Shown piece after piece: positions 44,600 to 52,017 of a stretch of 64,000 nucleotides of DNA; the stretch's first letter is position 1, and the number at the start of each line of letters is the position of its first letter. The notes beneath the pieces were generated by a model that was not told where the DNA came from, searched no databases, and worked only from the letters and a program-made list of their open reading frames with translations. The stretch comes from Alteromonadaceae bacterium Bs31 (GTDB lineage: Bacteria > Pseudomonadota > Gammaproteobacteria > Pseudomonadales > Cellvibrionaceae), in the NCBI GenBank assembly GCA_900177435.1, contig FXAI01000001.1:319982-383981 (forward strand). The letters run 5' to 3'. Made by a program: the position numbers and the translations under genes.

Positions 44600-44848
44600 A
44601 TGAGAGAAGTAACTAAGTCAGAATTTAAAGACGCTTATATAAGATATGGCGGCCTTAAAGAAGGATATGACCTGGAATATTGGGATCAGCAAATTAACAC
44701 TGCCAAAAAAACAGGGTTCAAATATTTGTTGAAGGAGCCAGAGCCAGAAAATGCGCATAGAATGATGCTGGTCGATGATTATTCAAGTAAAGAAATTAGA
44801 ATGTTCTTTGTTTCGATAGGGCAGGAAGAAAGCATATTTAATAGTTAG
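44600..44848 (+). CDS. Cassette 11: small hypothetical protein
   Basis: 82 residues, 15 bp after attC 10, with GTGACGAG upstream. Cytoplasmic and acidic, with no Cys (EVTKSEFKDAYIRYGGLKEG). Family not recognised. The attC expected after it is not recognisable. Confidence 0.65.
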   Translation: MREVTKSEFKDAYIRYGGLKEGYDLEYWDQQINTAKKTGFKYLLKEPEPENAHRMMLVDDYSSKEIRMFFVSIGQEESIFNS

Positions 44849-45330
44849 TTGAGCTAACATAAACGGCTGTACAAGAATGGTACTTAATCGATTGTTAAGC
44901 ATCACACGAAACTATTGCCGTATATAGTAATACCTAAAGCTTTATTCTTTGTTGGCTGCTCATATGAAATAAGTCTCTCGGCAGAAGTCAACGAAGATTG
45001 CAGTGTAGATGTAGCATTTGATAATAAGAGCCCTCAAATAAGATGCTTTCTTAATAACGCACCCTTCTGGAACTGATTACCAATCAAAAACTGACGGGAA
45101 AAACTGGCTAGGGCTTAGAGGGGAACTGGTGCCTTAGGTTGGAGAGCGTGAATAATATTTGAATTGCGCTAGTATGGTGCGAACATTTTCTGCAATACAT
45201 GCAATATTCTTTTATATGGCGTGCAGGATTCTTGGTTGTAATCCATTTATAAGGTTTAACCTAAAAGTAACGGAACGTTTTGTTATTATTGTGGGTCGGT
45301 GGTAATGCAGAACGCCGCTAGTGAGGCTCG
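44849..45330. other. Decayed cassette region
   Basis: About 480 bp that lack a clean attC at either side. It includes a possible 53-residue lipoprotein frame (44915-45076). The segment near 45300 (GGTAATGCAGAACGCCGCTAG) is at best a degenerate attC end. The spacing suggests one lost cassette. Confidence 0.5.
44915..45076 (+). CDS. Possible small lipoprotein or remnant
   Basis: A 53-codon frame from a TTG reads ALFFVGCSYEISLSAEVNED and ends NNAPFWN. FVGC would be a lipobox, and two further Cys follow. There is no ribosome site, so it may be the surviving part of a lost cassette gene. Confidence 0.3.
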   Translation: MPYIVIPKALFFVGCSYEISLSAEVNEDCSVDVAFDNKSPQIRCFLNNAPFWN

Positions 45331-45618
45331 ATGGATCGTAATGTAAGAGAAAATGTAGATGGGTGGGATATTTATTTCCAGAGAAATGTACATATGTACA
45401 CCCACGCCTTGTCTAAAAAAATGGGGGGCTTCAAGTTCAGCATTAGTTCTGAAGACCTGCCTGTTAAGGAAAAAACTATTGGTGTATGGCTATATACCTC
45501 ATCTATCCCGGAAAGCATGCTAGAAAATATACAGGCCGTTCTAATAAAGTGGGCGAAAAGATACGAGATAAAGTTTCAATTATATGCGAGTAAAGAAGAG
45601 TCCGTTGATAGTCGCTAA
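45331..45618 (+). CDS. Cassette 12: small hypothetical protein
   Basis: 95 residues. GTGAGG lies 4 nt before the ATG. A mixed alpha/beta soluble protein with WDIYFQRNVHMYTHALSKKM near its start and PESMLENIQAVLIKWAKRYE near its end. No signal peptide or Cys. Family not recognised. Confidence 0.65.
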   Translation: MDRNVRENVDGWDIYFQRNVHMYTHALSKKMGGFKFSISSEDLPVKEKTIGVWLYTSSIPESMLENIQAVLIKWAKRYEIKFQLYASKEESVDSR

Positions 45619-45624
45619 ATCGCA

Positions 45625-45735
45625 TAACGCCGCTAAAACCTTACACCGCAGGCTACACTTATTTTTGGTGTGGCTGCGCCAAAATACACTCAATAATCTG
45701 CTCTGCACGCAGTGGAGGTTCTAGCGTCGTTATGT
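45625..45735. repeat. attC site 12
   Basis: Begins TAACGCCGCTAAAACC and ends GGTTCTAGCGTCGTTATGT. The left core is TAACGCC instead of TAACAA, and the arms still pair. About 111 bp. Confidence 0.8.
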
Positions 45736-45753
45736 TTTATTCAAGGAATGTAC

Positions 45754-46287
45754 ATGGAATCAATTAAAGAAGCACAGAAGGATATGAACGAAGGCTATTA
45801 CTATGGTGTACCTGGTATCGTGTCTTCAGGAACTGTATGGCTGTTAGCAGGTATTCTTGCGCTCCTAGTGGAGCCTAGAATAGGTGTCGCTACACTGGTT
45901 TTTGGTGGTACTTTAATCTTTCCTGTTTCCGTGTTGCTATGTAAAGCATTGGGGCGTACTGGCAAGCATAGCAAGGGAAATCCCCTGGCACCGCTTGCTA
46001 TTGAGGGCACGATTTGGATGCTTCTGTCTATTCCGATAGCAATAGGAGCGGCCTTTACTAGTCTGAATTGGTTTTTTCCCGCTATGTTGCTGGTTGTCGG
46101 TGGACGCTATCTAACCTTTAATACCATCTATGGTTCTCGTGTATATTGGGCATTCGGTGTTGTCTTGGCTGTTTCTGCCGTTTCAATTATTGCACTACGA
46201 GCACCAGTTTATATTGGCGGCCTGTTGGGCGGAATTATCGAGTACGTTTTCGCAGTTATTGTATTAGTGCAAACCAAGAAAAACTAA
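45754..46287 (+). CDS. Cassette 13: six-span membrane protein (DUF7010-like?)
   Basis: 177 residues from the ATG at 45754 (AAGGA 6 nt upstream; ATG 45748 is too near). About six membrane spans between residues 25 and 170. The start SIKEAQKDMNEGYYYGVPGI and the central TGKHSKGNPLAPLAIEGTIW form a pattern shared by a family of small bacterial membrane proteins, possibly DUF7010; I am not certain. Function unknown. Confidence 0.7.
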   Translation: MESIKEAQKDMNEGYYYGVPGIVSSGTVWLLAGILALLVEPRIGVATLVFGGTLIFPVSVLLCKALGRTGKHSKGNPLAPLAIEGTIWMLLSIPIAIGAAFTSLNWFFPAMLLVVGGRYLTFNTIYGSRVYWAFGVVLAVSAVSIIALRAPVYIGGLLGGIIEYVFAVIVLVQTKKN

Positions 46288-46395
46288 CAAGCCGCTGCAC
46301 CTCACAAATATTGCTGCGCTCGTTTTGCGTATGTCGCGTAGCTTCATGTTACACATAGCACTCTGGACCTGCACCACTTGGCCTAGCGTTATCTT
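46285..46395. repeat. attC site 13
   Basis: Begins TAACAAGCCGCTGCACC and ends CACTTGGCCTAGCGTTATCT; centre CGTTTTGCGTATG...TACACATAGC. About 111 bp, with more mismatches than the others. Confidence 0.82.
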
Positions 46396-46488
46396 CCTTG
46401 ATGATTCTCATTGCTAATGCAATTCCTGACCACCTTTTTCTGGCTGCTTTTGAACACTAGCGAGTTGCGTTAATTATAAAATTACGCT

Positions 46489-46517
46489 TTACATATTCCC
46501 ATATGGGAATGTATAGT
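46489..46517 (+). promoter_or_regulatory. Promoter with operator palindrome of the arsR-type operon
   Basis: TTTACA (46489-46494) and TATAGT (46512-46517) are separated by 17 bp. The spacer contains the perfect 16-bp palindrome ATTCCCATATGGGAAT (46495-46510), a likely operator of the ArsR-type repressor encoded just behind. Transcription would start near the ATG at 46524. Confidence 0.6.
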
Positions 46518-46523
46518 GAAGGT

Positions 46524-46871
46524 ATGTCCAGAGTAAAAACCACTTACGATGTATTTAGCGCTATTGGCGACCCCAAACGTAGGGTGTTAATAGAGCACCT
46601 TGCGCTTAAAGAAATGACTGTGAACGAGCTGGTTACAGCGGTGAAATGGTCTCAACCTACAGTGTCAAAGCACTTGAGTGTACTAAAAAAGGTGGGCGTC
46701 GTTTCCGAAGTGAAAGAGGGTCGTTATAGACGCTACAGAGTCCAGCCAGAGGAGCTTCGTCCAATCCAGGAGTGGATGCATCAATTCGAAAAATACTGGG
46801 GCAACACATTGGACCAATTAGATAGCTATTTGAATCAGATCCAATTAAAAGGAGATGGCAATGAGCACTAG
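46524..46871 (+). CDS. ArsR-family transcriptional regulator
   Basis: 115 residues from the ATG at 46524; the open frame starts earlier at 46503, but that lies inside the operator. Winged helix-turn-helix of the ArsR type: YDVFSAIGDPKRRVLIEHLA, MTVNELVTAVKWSQPTVSKH, LSVLKKVGVVSEVKEGRYRR. No metal-binding Cys, as in the ArsR members paired with SRPBCC proteins. It overlaps the next gene by 11 bp. Likely autoregulated through the palindrome at 46495-46510. Confidence 0.9.
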   Translation: MSRVKTTYDVFSAIGDPKRRVLIEHLALKEMTVNELVTAVKWSQPTVSKHLSVLKKVGVVSEVKEGRYRRYRVQPEELRPIQEWMHQFEKYWGNTLDQLDSYLNQIQLKGDGNEH

Positions 46872-47367
46872 TAAAATTATCCCATCCGAAATTGTTCGGG
46901 AGTTTAACGCGCCAAGGAAGCTGGTCTTTGATGCATGGGTCGAAGTAAGGCACCTCAATAATTGGATGTTTCCAATGCCGGGCTGTAGTTGTGAATTTGT
47001 CTCAGCTGATATCCGTGATGGCGGTTCGTCACTGCATAAGGTCACGATGCCAAACGGACATCAAATGTGGCTTTACACAAAGTATGAAGTAGTAAAATCA
47101 CCTGAAAAACTTGTGTTTTTGCAATACTTTTCAAATGAAAACGGGGACATTGTTCCAATGCCTCATATGCCTAATTGGCCAAAAGACATGCTGGCAACAC
47201 TATGGTTCGAAGAACTCTCTGAGGTTAGAACTAAACTAACATTTCTTTGGGAACCGAGAAATCCAAGCCCTGAAGAACTTGAAGTTTTTGAATCTAGTCG
47301 CTCTGAGCATGGCAATGGCTGGGGTGCGGGTATGGAACAGCTCCACAGATATTTGGAATCGCTTTAA
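46861..47367 (+). CDS. SRPBCC/AHSA1-domain protein
   Basis: 168 residues from the ATG at 46861 (AAGGAG about 7 nt upstream). The START-like fold pattern is visible in IVREFNAPRKLVFDAWVEVR, then GCSCEFVSADIRDGGSS, and TKLTFLWEPRNPSPEELEVF with a final GWGAGMEQLHRYLES. Such proteins bind hydrophobic ligands and are commonly encoded with ArsR-type regulators, as here. The natural ligand is unknown. Confidence 0.88.
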   Translation: MSTSKIIPSEIVREFNAPRKLVFDAWVEVRHLNNWMFPMPGCSCEFVSADIRDGGSSLHKVTMPNGHQMWLYTKYEVVKSPEKLVFLQYFSNENGDIVPMPHMPNWPKDMLATLWFEELSEVRTKLTFLWEPRNPSPEELEVFESSRSEHGNGWGAGMEQLHRYLESL

Positions 47368-47407
47368 ATCGGGTACTGGTTAAAGGGTGTCAAACAGAGG
47401 GATGAAA

Positions 47408-47857
47408 ATGAGTAACCCAAAAAATACCCATAATAAAGTGTCGGTCCCAAAATGGTTCTGGATCATTTCTGTTTTAGCATTAGTGTGGTTTTTGATGGAT
47501 ATGTCTGCATTTATAATGAGAGTATTTATGCTAGAGGAAACACTCAAGGGCATGCCTCTGGCGCATCAAAATATCTATCTGAATATGCCTTCCTGGGTTA
47601 ATATTGTTTTTGCTTTCGAAGTATTTGGGGGTGTTGCTGGTAGTATTAGCTTGCTGCTGAGGAAAAAGCTGGTTTTGATTGGGTTTTTAATTTCACTGGT
47701 AGGCACATTAAGCCAAACAGGGTATGTTTATTTTCTGTCTGACGCCTTTAATGTGATCGGGTTGGCTGCAGTTATCATGCCGCTTGTGGGTATCACTATC
47801 TGCGTAGCTCTTATTATCTTCACCAAATCAGCAGTTTCTAAAGGCTGGATTCATTAA
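47408..47857 (+). CDS. Four-span membrane protein of the ArsR-SRPBCC operon
   Basis: 149 residues from the ATG at 47408 (AGAGGG 7 nt upstream). Four membrane spans (about 17-38, 65-85, 88-108, 115-138). VPKWFWIISVLALVWFLMDM and FEVFGGVAGSISLLLRKKL match a small family often labelled 'sugar transporter' without evidence. It is the third gene of the regulator-SRPBCC operon. Confidence 0.75.
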   Translation: MSNPKNTHNKVSVPKWFWIISVLALVWFLMDMSAFIMRVFMLEETLKGMPLAHQNIYLNMPSWVNIVFAFEVFGGVAGSISLLLRKKLVLIGFLISLVGTLSQTGYVYFLSDAFNVIGLAAVIMPLVGITICVALIIFTKSAVSKGWIH

Positions 47858-47881
47858 GCTGAGGCTTAACACATTAAGAGA

Positions 47882-47933
47882 TAACAAAAACAGGCAAGAC
47901 GGATGCTAAAAAGCAGCGCGCTTGCTGTTAGCT
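47882..47933. repeat. Candidate short attC site
   Basis: Begins TAACAAAAACAGGCAAG and ends CTTGCTGTTAGCT. The arms AACAG-GCAAG and CTTGCTGTT pair with one unpaired base, as attC arms do. About 52 bp, comparable to site 8. This would close the three-gene operon as a cassette. Confidence 0.4.
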
Positions 47934-48006
47934 GGTTAGCTGGGGGCTCAGTAATTGATACAGGTACTGAAGACGCTAGCTCTTTAAGCAGGACGCAGGT
48001 AAAGTA

Positions 48007-48813
48007 ATGGCAAACCACTTTATTCACTACATCAAGCGGGATGTTATTCTCAATGCTCCGGACGACCCGGATTCTCCTTTTTATGCAGAGTTGCAAGCCT
48101 ATGATTCGGGCTTCGATGTACCTGCGTTCCATGTAACAAGATCGACGTCTTGGCCAGTTAAAGAGATACACGAAGACGATGTTATCTGGCTGGTTGGTCA
48201 GTTGTCAGCCGGCTGGGGGACGCTTCCGCCAGCAATAGACGGAAAGGTTGTTGTCGGTAAGATAGAAGAGCTTGAGTTGGAAGAAGGAAAGTCGAAAACA
48301 AGATTTACAGCAAAGGAAGGGTCTAGGTGGTTTCCTTTGGCCGATGCAAGTGACGTTTTATCTAACTTAGAAGTGATTCTAAAAAATGGGGAAATCAAGC
48401 AGCTTTACGATCCCAAAAGTGATAATTTAGGGCAAGCTTTTCAAAGCCTAAAAAAAATAGTTAACCCCAGTACTATCGAAATGTGGGCCTCAGAACTGCT
48501 AAAGAAAGAGTTTGAGTTTATTAGCTATAGAATTGCTGATGGAACTAAGGGGGCTTTTTTTAAGGCACAACAACAAATTAAACAGGGAAGCTGTGTGTTT
48601 TGGGATCGTTGGTCTCTGCCTAGGCGGCTTGCCGAACGGAGAGAACTCGTATCTGATGAAGCGCTTGACAATCTCTTAATGAAAAAAATCAAGGAATCAT
48701 CATTGGTGTGGGGGATAGAGTCACCAAGATATGATGAAGAAGGTAGTTATTCGCGAAGAGAGAAACAATTGGCTTTGGAGATGAAAAAGTACAATGGTTC
48801 CTCAATTGCTTGA
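48007..48813 (+). CDS. Cassette 15: hypothetical protein
   Basis: 268 residues, no signal peptide. The middle reads GWGTLPPAIDGKVVVGKIEE, then GSRWFPLADASDVLSNLE, giving a beta-rich domain that might be PUA/EVE-like; the C-terminal third is helical and charged (SLPRRLAERRELVSDEAL). I cannot name a family. Placed between a candidate short attC and a degenerate one. Confidence 0.6.
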   Translation: MANHFIHYIKRDVILNAPDDPDSPFYAELQAYDSGFDVPAFHVTRSTSWPVKEIHEDDVIWLVGQLSAGWGTLPPAIDGKVVVGKIEELELEEGKSKTRFTAKEGSRWFPLADASDVLSNLEVILKNGEIKQLYDPKSDNLGQAFQSLKKIVNPSTIEMWASELLKKEFEFISYRIADGTKGAFFKAQQQIKQGSCVFWDRWSLPRRLAERRELVSDEALDNLLMKKIKESSLVWGIESPRYDEEGSYSRREKQLALEMKKYNGSSIA

Positions 48814-48815
48814 GC

Positions 48816-48975
48816 TAACACGTCTATTTAATACGCTGAGCCCATTAGTTAAAACCATTCCGGCCCCAAGTGGCCTCCATGGGACGCCCAATTCGATGAA
48901 TGGCTTTGCATAGGCTGTTGCCAATTGACAAAGGCCAATCACCAAGTCTTGCGCCCTATTAGCAAGGTGTTATGT
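48816..48975. repeat. Degenerate attC-like region
   Basis: Begins TAACACG and ends AAGGTGTTATGT, about 160 bp. The outer cores fit, but the inner arms pair poorly. It may be a decayed site. Confidence 0.35.
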
Positions 48976-49007
48976 GTCCAACAAGCAGAAAGAAAAAGGA
49001 GATTTAA

Positions 49008-49388
49008 TTGAACATTATCGTTACATTTATATTGTTTTTGTCTGTGTCAGCTCTTGCAATCGAAAAGCCTGCCAACCCCTTAGGGTTTGAGTTGATAGAA
49101 GGGTATAAAAAATACGATGGAAATAAGTCTTACTATTGCCATTTGAATTCGGTCTATATCGGTTTTTCCTCTCGATACTATGAAGACTATCCTAGAAATA
49201 CCGACGCGGTGGGTGGTGAGTCGTCAAAGGCAATTGTTTGGAATCATGAGGCGAATCGGCCTTATCGATGCAAAGAATTCATTGAGCTAAGAGAAAAGCT
49301 TATGTCCAAATACGCTTTGGAGCATGATGAATATGAAAGACTAAAACCGAAGTCTAAACCTATTGGGCCTCGCAAAGACATAAGGTAA
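49008..49388 (+). CDS. Last cassette: secreted hypothetical protein
   Basis: 126 residues, TTG start with AAAGGAG 7 nt upstream. Signal peptide about 1-17, then a Lys/Tyr-rich mature protein with two Cys (YYCHLNS, YRCKE). Family not recognised. No attC follows it before the chromosomal genes resume, so it marks the right edge of the array. Confidence 0.65.
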   Translation: MNIIVTFILFLSVSALAIEKPANPLGFELIEGYKKYDGNKSYYCHLNSVYIGFSSRYYEDYPRNTDAVGGESSKAIVWNHEANRPYRCKEFIELREKLMSKYALEHDEYERLKPKSKPIGPRKDIR

Positions 49389-49426
49389 TGGCAAGCGTAC
49401 ATCACCGCAATACTATAAAGGTTTAA

Positions 49427-49454
49427 GGCCTTACATTTGAGGCCTTACATTTGA
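49427..49454. repeat. 14-bp tandem duplication
   Basis: GGCCTTACATTTGA occurs twice back to back, just after the last cassette gene. Confidence 0.85.
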
Positions 49455-49516
49455 TGCTGATGTAAATGGGTGCCCGCTTTTAGCCGAAAATAGACTTTAA
49501 TGTGATTCGGAGCCCC

Positions 49517-49542
49517 GCCGGGAGGTGCTTCGCTTACCCGGC
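49517..49542. repeat. REP-like 26-bp hairpin, copy 2
   Basis: Starts GCCGGGAGG and ends TTACCCGGC, matching 7116-7141 with two changes. It lies at the right junction of the cassette array. Confidence 0.55.
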
Positions 49543-49606
49543 CAAGGCCCAAACAGACAAGTATCGCGCCGGCCCACAAAATTATTTGGCCAAAGCCGCA
49601 AACACG

Positions 49607-50302
49607 CTAAATTTTCTTCCCCTCAAAATAAAAATACAAACCCAAACAAACCGCCGAAGCCCCGGCAACCATACTCATTACCATTATCTGATAACGCACA
49701 GCCTCCAGTGGCGAGACCCCGGACAAGATCTGCCCGGTCATCATGCCGGGCAAGGACACCAAACCTACCGCCAGTAAGGCATTAACCTGAGGAATCATCG
49801 CTGCATTAAAAGCATTTTTGGCAGCCTCTGCTCTTTCCACGTGCTTGCGTTCAGATTCAAAACGCTCGGCTCCCAGGCTGAGGGCATTCATGCCGTTGGC
49901 GAATACCATGCCGGCGAGGGGGATAACAAACTGGGGCTGGTACCATGGTGAAAGTTTGAGCACCACTACCAGTATCCAGGCCAGATGGAGGCTGCCGCCC
50001 AAAAAAAGTGACAGCAGGGCAGCGTTGAATGTGGCCCAGGACTTTTGTTTAAGAGGCCGAATGGCGATAATGGCGGAAACAATCGTCATAAAGCTGAGAA
50101 TAAGCAGCCCCAGCCAGGGCCACTCATACTCAAACAGGAAGGCGAGTATGTAGCCCACACCGATAAGTTGCAGCACCATTCGAGCACCTGCGATGCCGAT
50201 ATCTCTGCAACTGCCCAGGCGCCATTGCATTATCGCCATGGCCAGCAGCAGTGGAAGGGTGGACAGGAGTGTGTCGCTTATAGATAGACTGATCATAATC
50301 AA
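49607..50302 (-). CDS. FetB/YbbM-type ABC transporter permease (UPF0014)
   Basis: 231 residues, slightly shorter than E. coli FetB (259). About seven membrane spans. The family segments are clear: GIAGARMVLQLIGVGYIL at the N-terminus, PLAGMVFANGMNALSLGAER in the middle and PQVNALLAVGLVSLPGMMTG followed by GVSPLEAVRYQI. FetB works with the ATPase FetA, normally its neighbour, in iron/metal export and resistance to oxidative stress. No ATPase gene adjoins here, since the cassette array begins directly behind; the array may have separated or replaced it. Confidence 0.88.
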   Translation of the reverse strand: MIMISLSISDTLLSTLPLLLAMAIMQWRLGSCRDIGIAGARMVLQLIGVGYILAFLFEYEWPWLGLLILSFMTIVSAIIAIRPLKQKSWATFNAALLSLFLGGSLHLAWILVVVLKLSPWYQPQFVIPLAGMVFANGMNALSLGAERFESERKHVERAEAAKNAFNAAMIPQVNALLAVGLVSLPGMMTGQILSGVSPLEAVRYQIMVMSMVAGASAVCLGLYFYFEGKKI

Positions 50303-50428
50303 ACTCTTTTACAGCAGGTTTGACAGAATGCTGTTGTATTTTGGGGTGAGATTGTGCTGGAAGTTAGCTGTTCTTTGCATATAAAATTCGCGCCCTCACA
50401 TCTTATGTTATTCCTTGGTGGAGTTTCC

Positions 50429-51661
50429 ATGTCACACGATAAATCTTCAATAAACAAAGTAGTACTGGCTTATTCCGGCGGTTTGGATACCTCGGTAATT
50501 GTTCGCTGGCTGCAAGACACTTACGACTGCGAAGTGGTCACCTTCACTGCCGATATTGGCCAGGGGGAGGAGGTGGAGCCTGCTCGCGCTAAAGCAGAGG
50601 CGCTGGGTATTAAGGAAATCTACATTGAAGATTTGCGTGAAGAGTTTGTGCGGGACTATGTGTTTCCCATGTTTCGCGCCAATGCCATTTACGAGGGCGA
50701 GTATCTTCTGGGTACCTCCATTGCGCGCCCCTTAATCGCCAAGCGCATGATCGAAATTGCTAATGAAACGGGTGCGGATGCTATTTCTCACGGCGCTACC
50801 GGTAAGGGCAACGATCAGGTCCGTTTTGAGTTGGGTGCCTACGCCCTTAAGCCCGGTGTCAAGGTGATTGCCCCCTGGCGTGAGTGGGACCTTACTTCCC
50901 GCGAGACCCTCATGGCGTATTGTAAAGAGCGCGATATTCCAGTGGATTTCTCTAAGGCGACTAAAAAGTCACCTTATTCGATGGATGCCAACTTACTGCA
51001 TATTTCCTATGAAGGGGACATTCTTGAAGACCCCTGGAATGAAGCAGAAACGGATATGTGGCGCTGGACTGTCTCGCCGGAAGAGGCTCCAGACACGCCG
51101 GAATATATTGAGCTGAGCTTCGAAAAGGGCGATGTTGTCGCCATTAACGGTGAGGCCATGTCCCCAGCTACAGTTATGGAGACGCTCAATAAAAAAGGCG
51201 GCGAGCACGGCATCGGTCGTTTGGATATTGTGGAAAACCGCTATGTGGGTATGAAATCTCGCGGTTGCTATGAAACCCCTGGTGGCACCATTCTGCTGCC
51301 TGCTCACCGGGCTATTGAATCTATTACTCTCGATCGCGAAGTGGCACATTTTAAAGATTCGCTTATGCCTAAATACGCCGAGTTGGTGTACAACGGTTAC
51401 TGGTGGAGCCCAGAGCGCAGCATGATGCAGTCGGCGATTGATGAAAGCCAGCAGTGTGTAAATGGTGATGTTCGACTGAAACTCTACAAAGGTTCGGTGA
51501 CAGTGGTTGGCCGCCGATCGCCAGACAGCCTGTTTGACGAAAGTATCGCCACCTTCGAGGACGACGCCGGAGCCTACGATCAAAAAGATGCCGGAGGCTT
51601 TATTAAGTTAAATGCCTTGCGCATGCGTATTGCAGCTCAGAAGGGCCGTAAGCTGGATTAG
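50429..51661 (+). CDS. argG: Argininosuccinate synthase
   Basis: 410 residues from the ATG at 50429 (GGTGGAG about 6 nt upstream). The PP-loop ATP-binding motif [11 protein letters not shown] is at the N-terminus (about residues 14-24). Further family segments are [35 protein letters not shown] and [16 protein letters not shown]. It condenses citrulline and aspartate with ATP in arginine synthesis. Transcribed alone. Confidence 0.97.
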   Translation: MSHDKSSINKVVLAYSGGLDTSVIVRWLQDTYDCEVVTFTADIGQGEEVEPARAKAEALGIKEIYIEDLREEFVRDYVFPMFRANAIYEGEYLLGTSIARPLIAKRMIEIANETGADAISHGATGKGNDQVRFELGAYALKPGVKVIAPWREWDLTSRETLMAYCKERDIPVDFSKATKKSPYSMDANLLHISYEGDILEDPWNEAETDMWRWTVSPEEAPDTPEYIELSFEKGDVVAINGEAMSPATVMETLNKKGGEHGIGRLDIVENRYVGMKSRGCYETPGGTILLPAHRAIESITLDREVAHFKDSLMPKYAELVYNGYWWSPERSMMQSAIDESQQCVNGDVRLKLYKGSVTVVGRRSPDSLFDESIATFEDDAGAYDQKDAGGFIKLNALRMRIAAQKGRKLD

Positions 51662-52017
51662 CCTGCTTAGGCTTTTCCATGGCCGCTACAGTGATCTATG
51701 CTTTAAACTGGTTGTTGTAGAAAAACACTGGTTGTTTTTGCCGCCACTTGATAATAATCAAGTGGCGGCAATTTAATGCGCTTATAATCCTCCGTAATTG
51801 CAGCCCGCGTTTTTTGTATTTACAAGAATTATTAATAGCATCAGCAAGATCATCTAACCTGATAATGGTCCGATGATATTCCCCTCCGTGTATGAGGGGT
51901 GTCTGTCGCCAGTTTACCGGGGGCAAGCGCGGCTGCCAGCAAGGTATAAAAAAACGGCTACTTTGCCCGATTCACTAACAGCTTTTTCCGTTCCAATAAA
52001 ATAGACAGGACTTGACT
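51662..52017. other. Intergenic region before ccoN
   Basis: 356 bp between argG and the cbb3 operon. The long palindrome at 51738-51771 contains an FNR/Anr-type box. No gene is seen in the remainder. Confidence 0.6.
51738..51771. promoter_or_regulatory. FNR/Anr box inside a perfect 15-bp palindrome
   Basis: TTGCCGCCACTTGAT and ATCAAGTGGCGGCAA pair perfectly around AATA. At the centre, TTGAT-AATA-ATCAA (51748-51761) is an exact FNR/Anr consensus site. cbb3 oxidase operons are classically controlled this way. The same hairpin might terminate argG, although only TTTAA follows. The centre lies about 260 bp before ccoN, so the promoter would be upstream of a long leader. Confidence 0.7.

Noticed and set aside
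37086-49400. Regular CRISPR array
   Set aside because: The repeated units are 52-126 bp, variable, and separated by genes, with no constant repeat-spacer pattern. They are attC sites.
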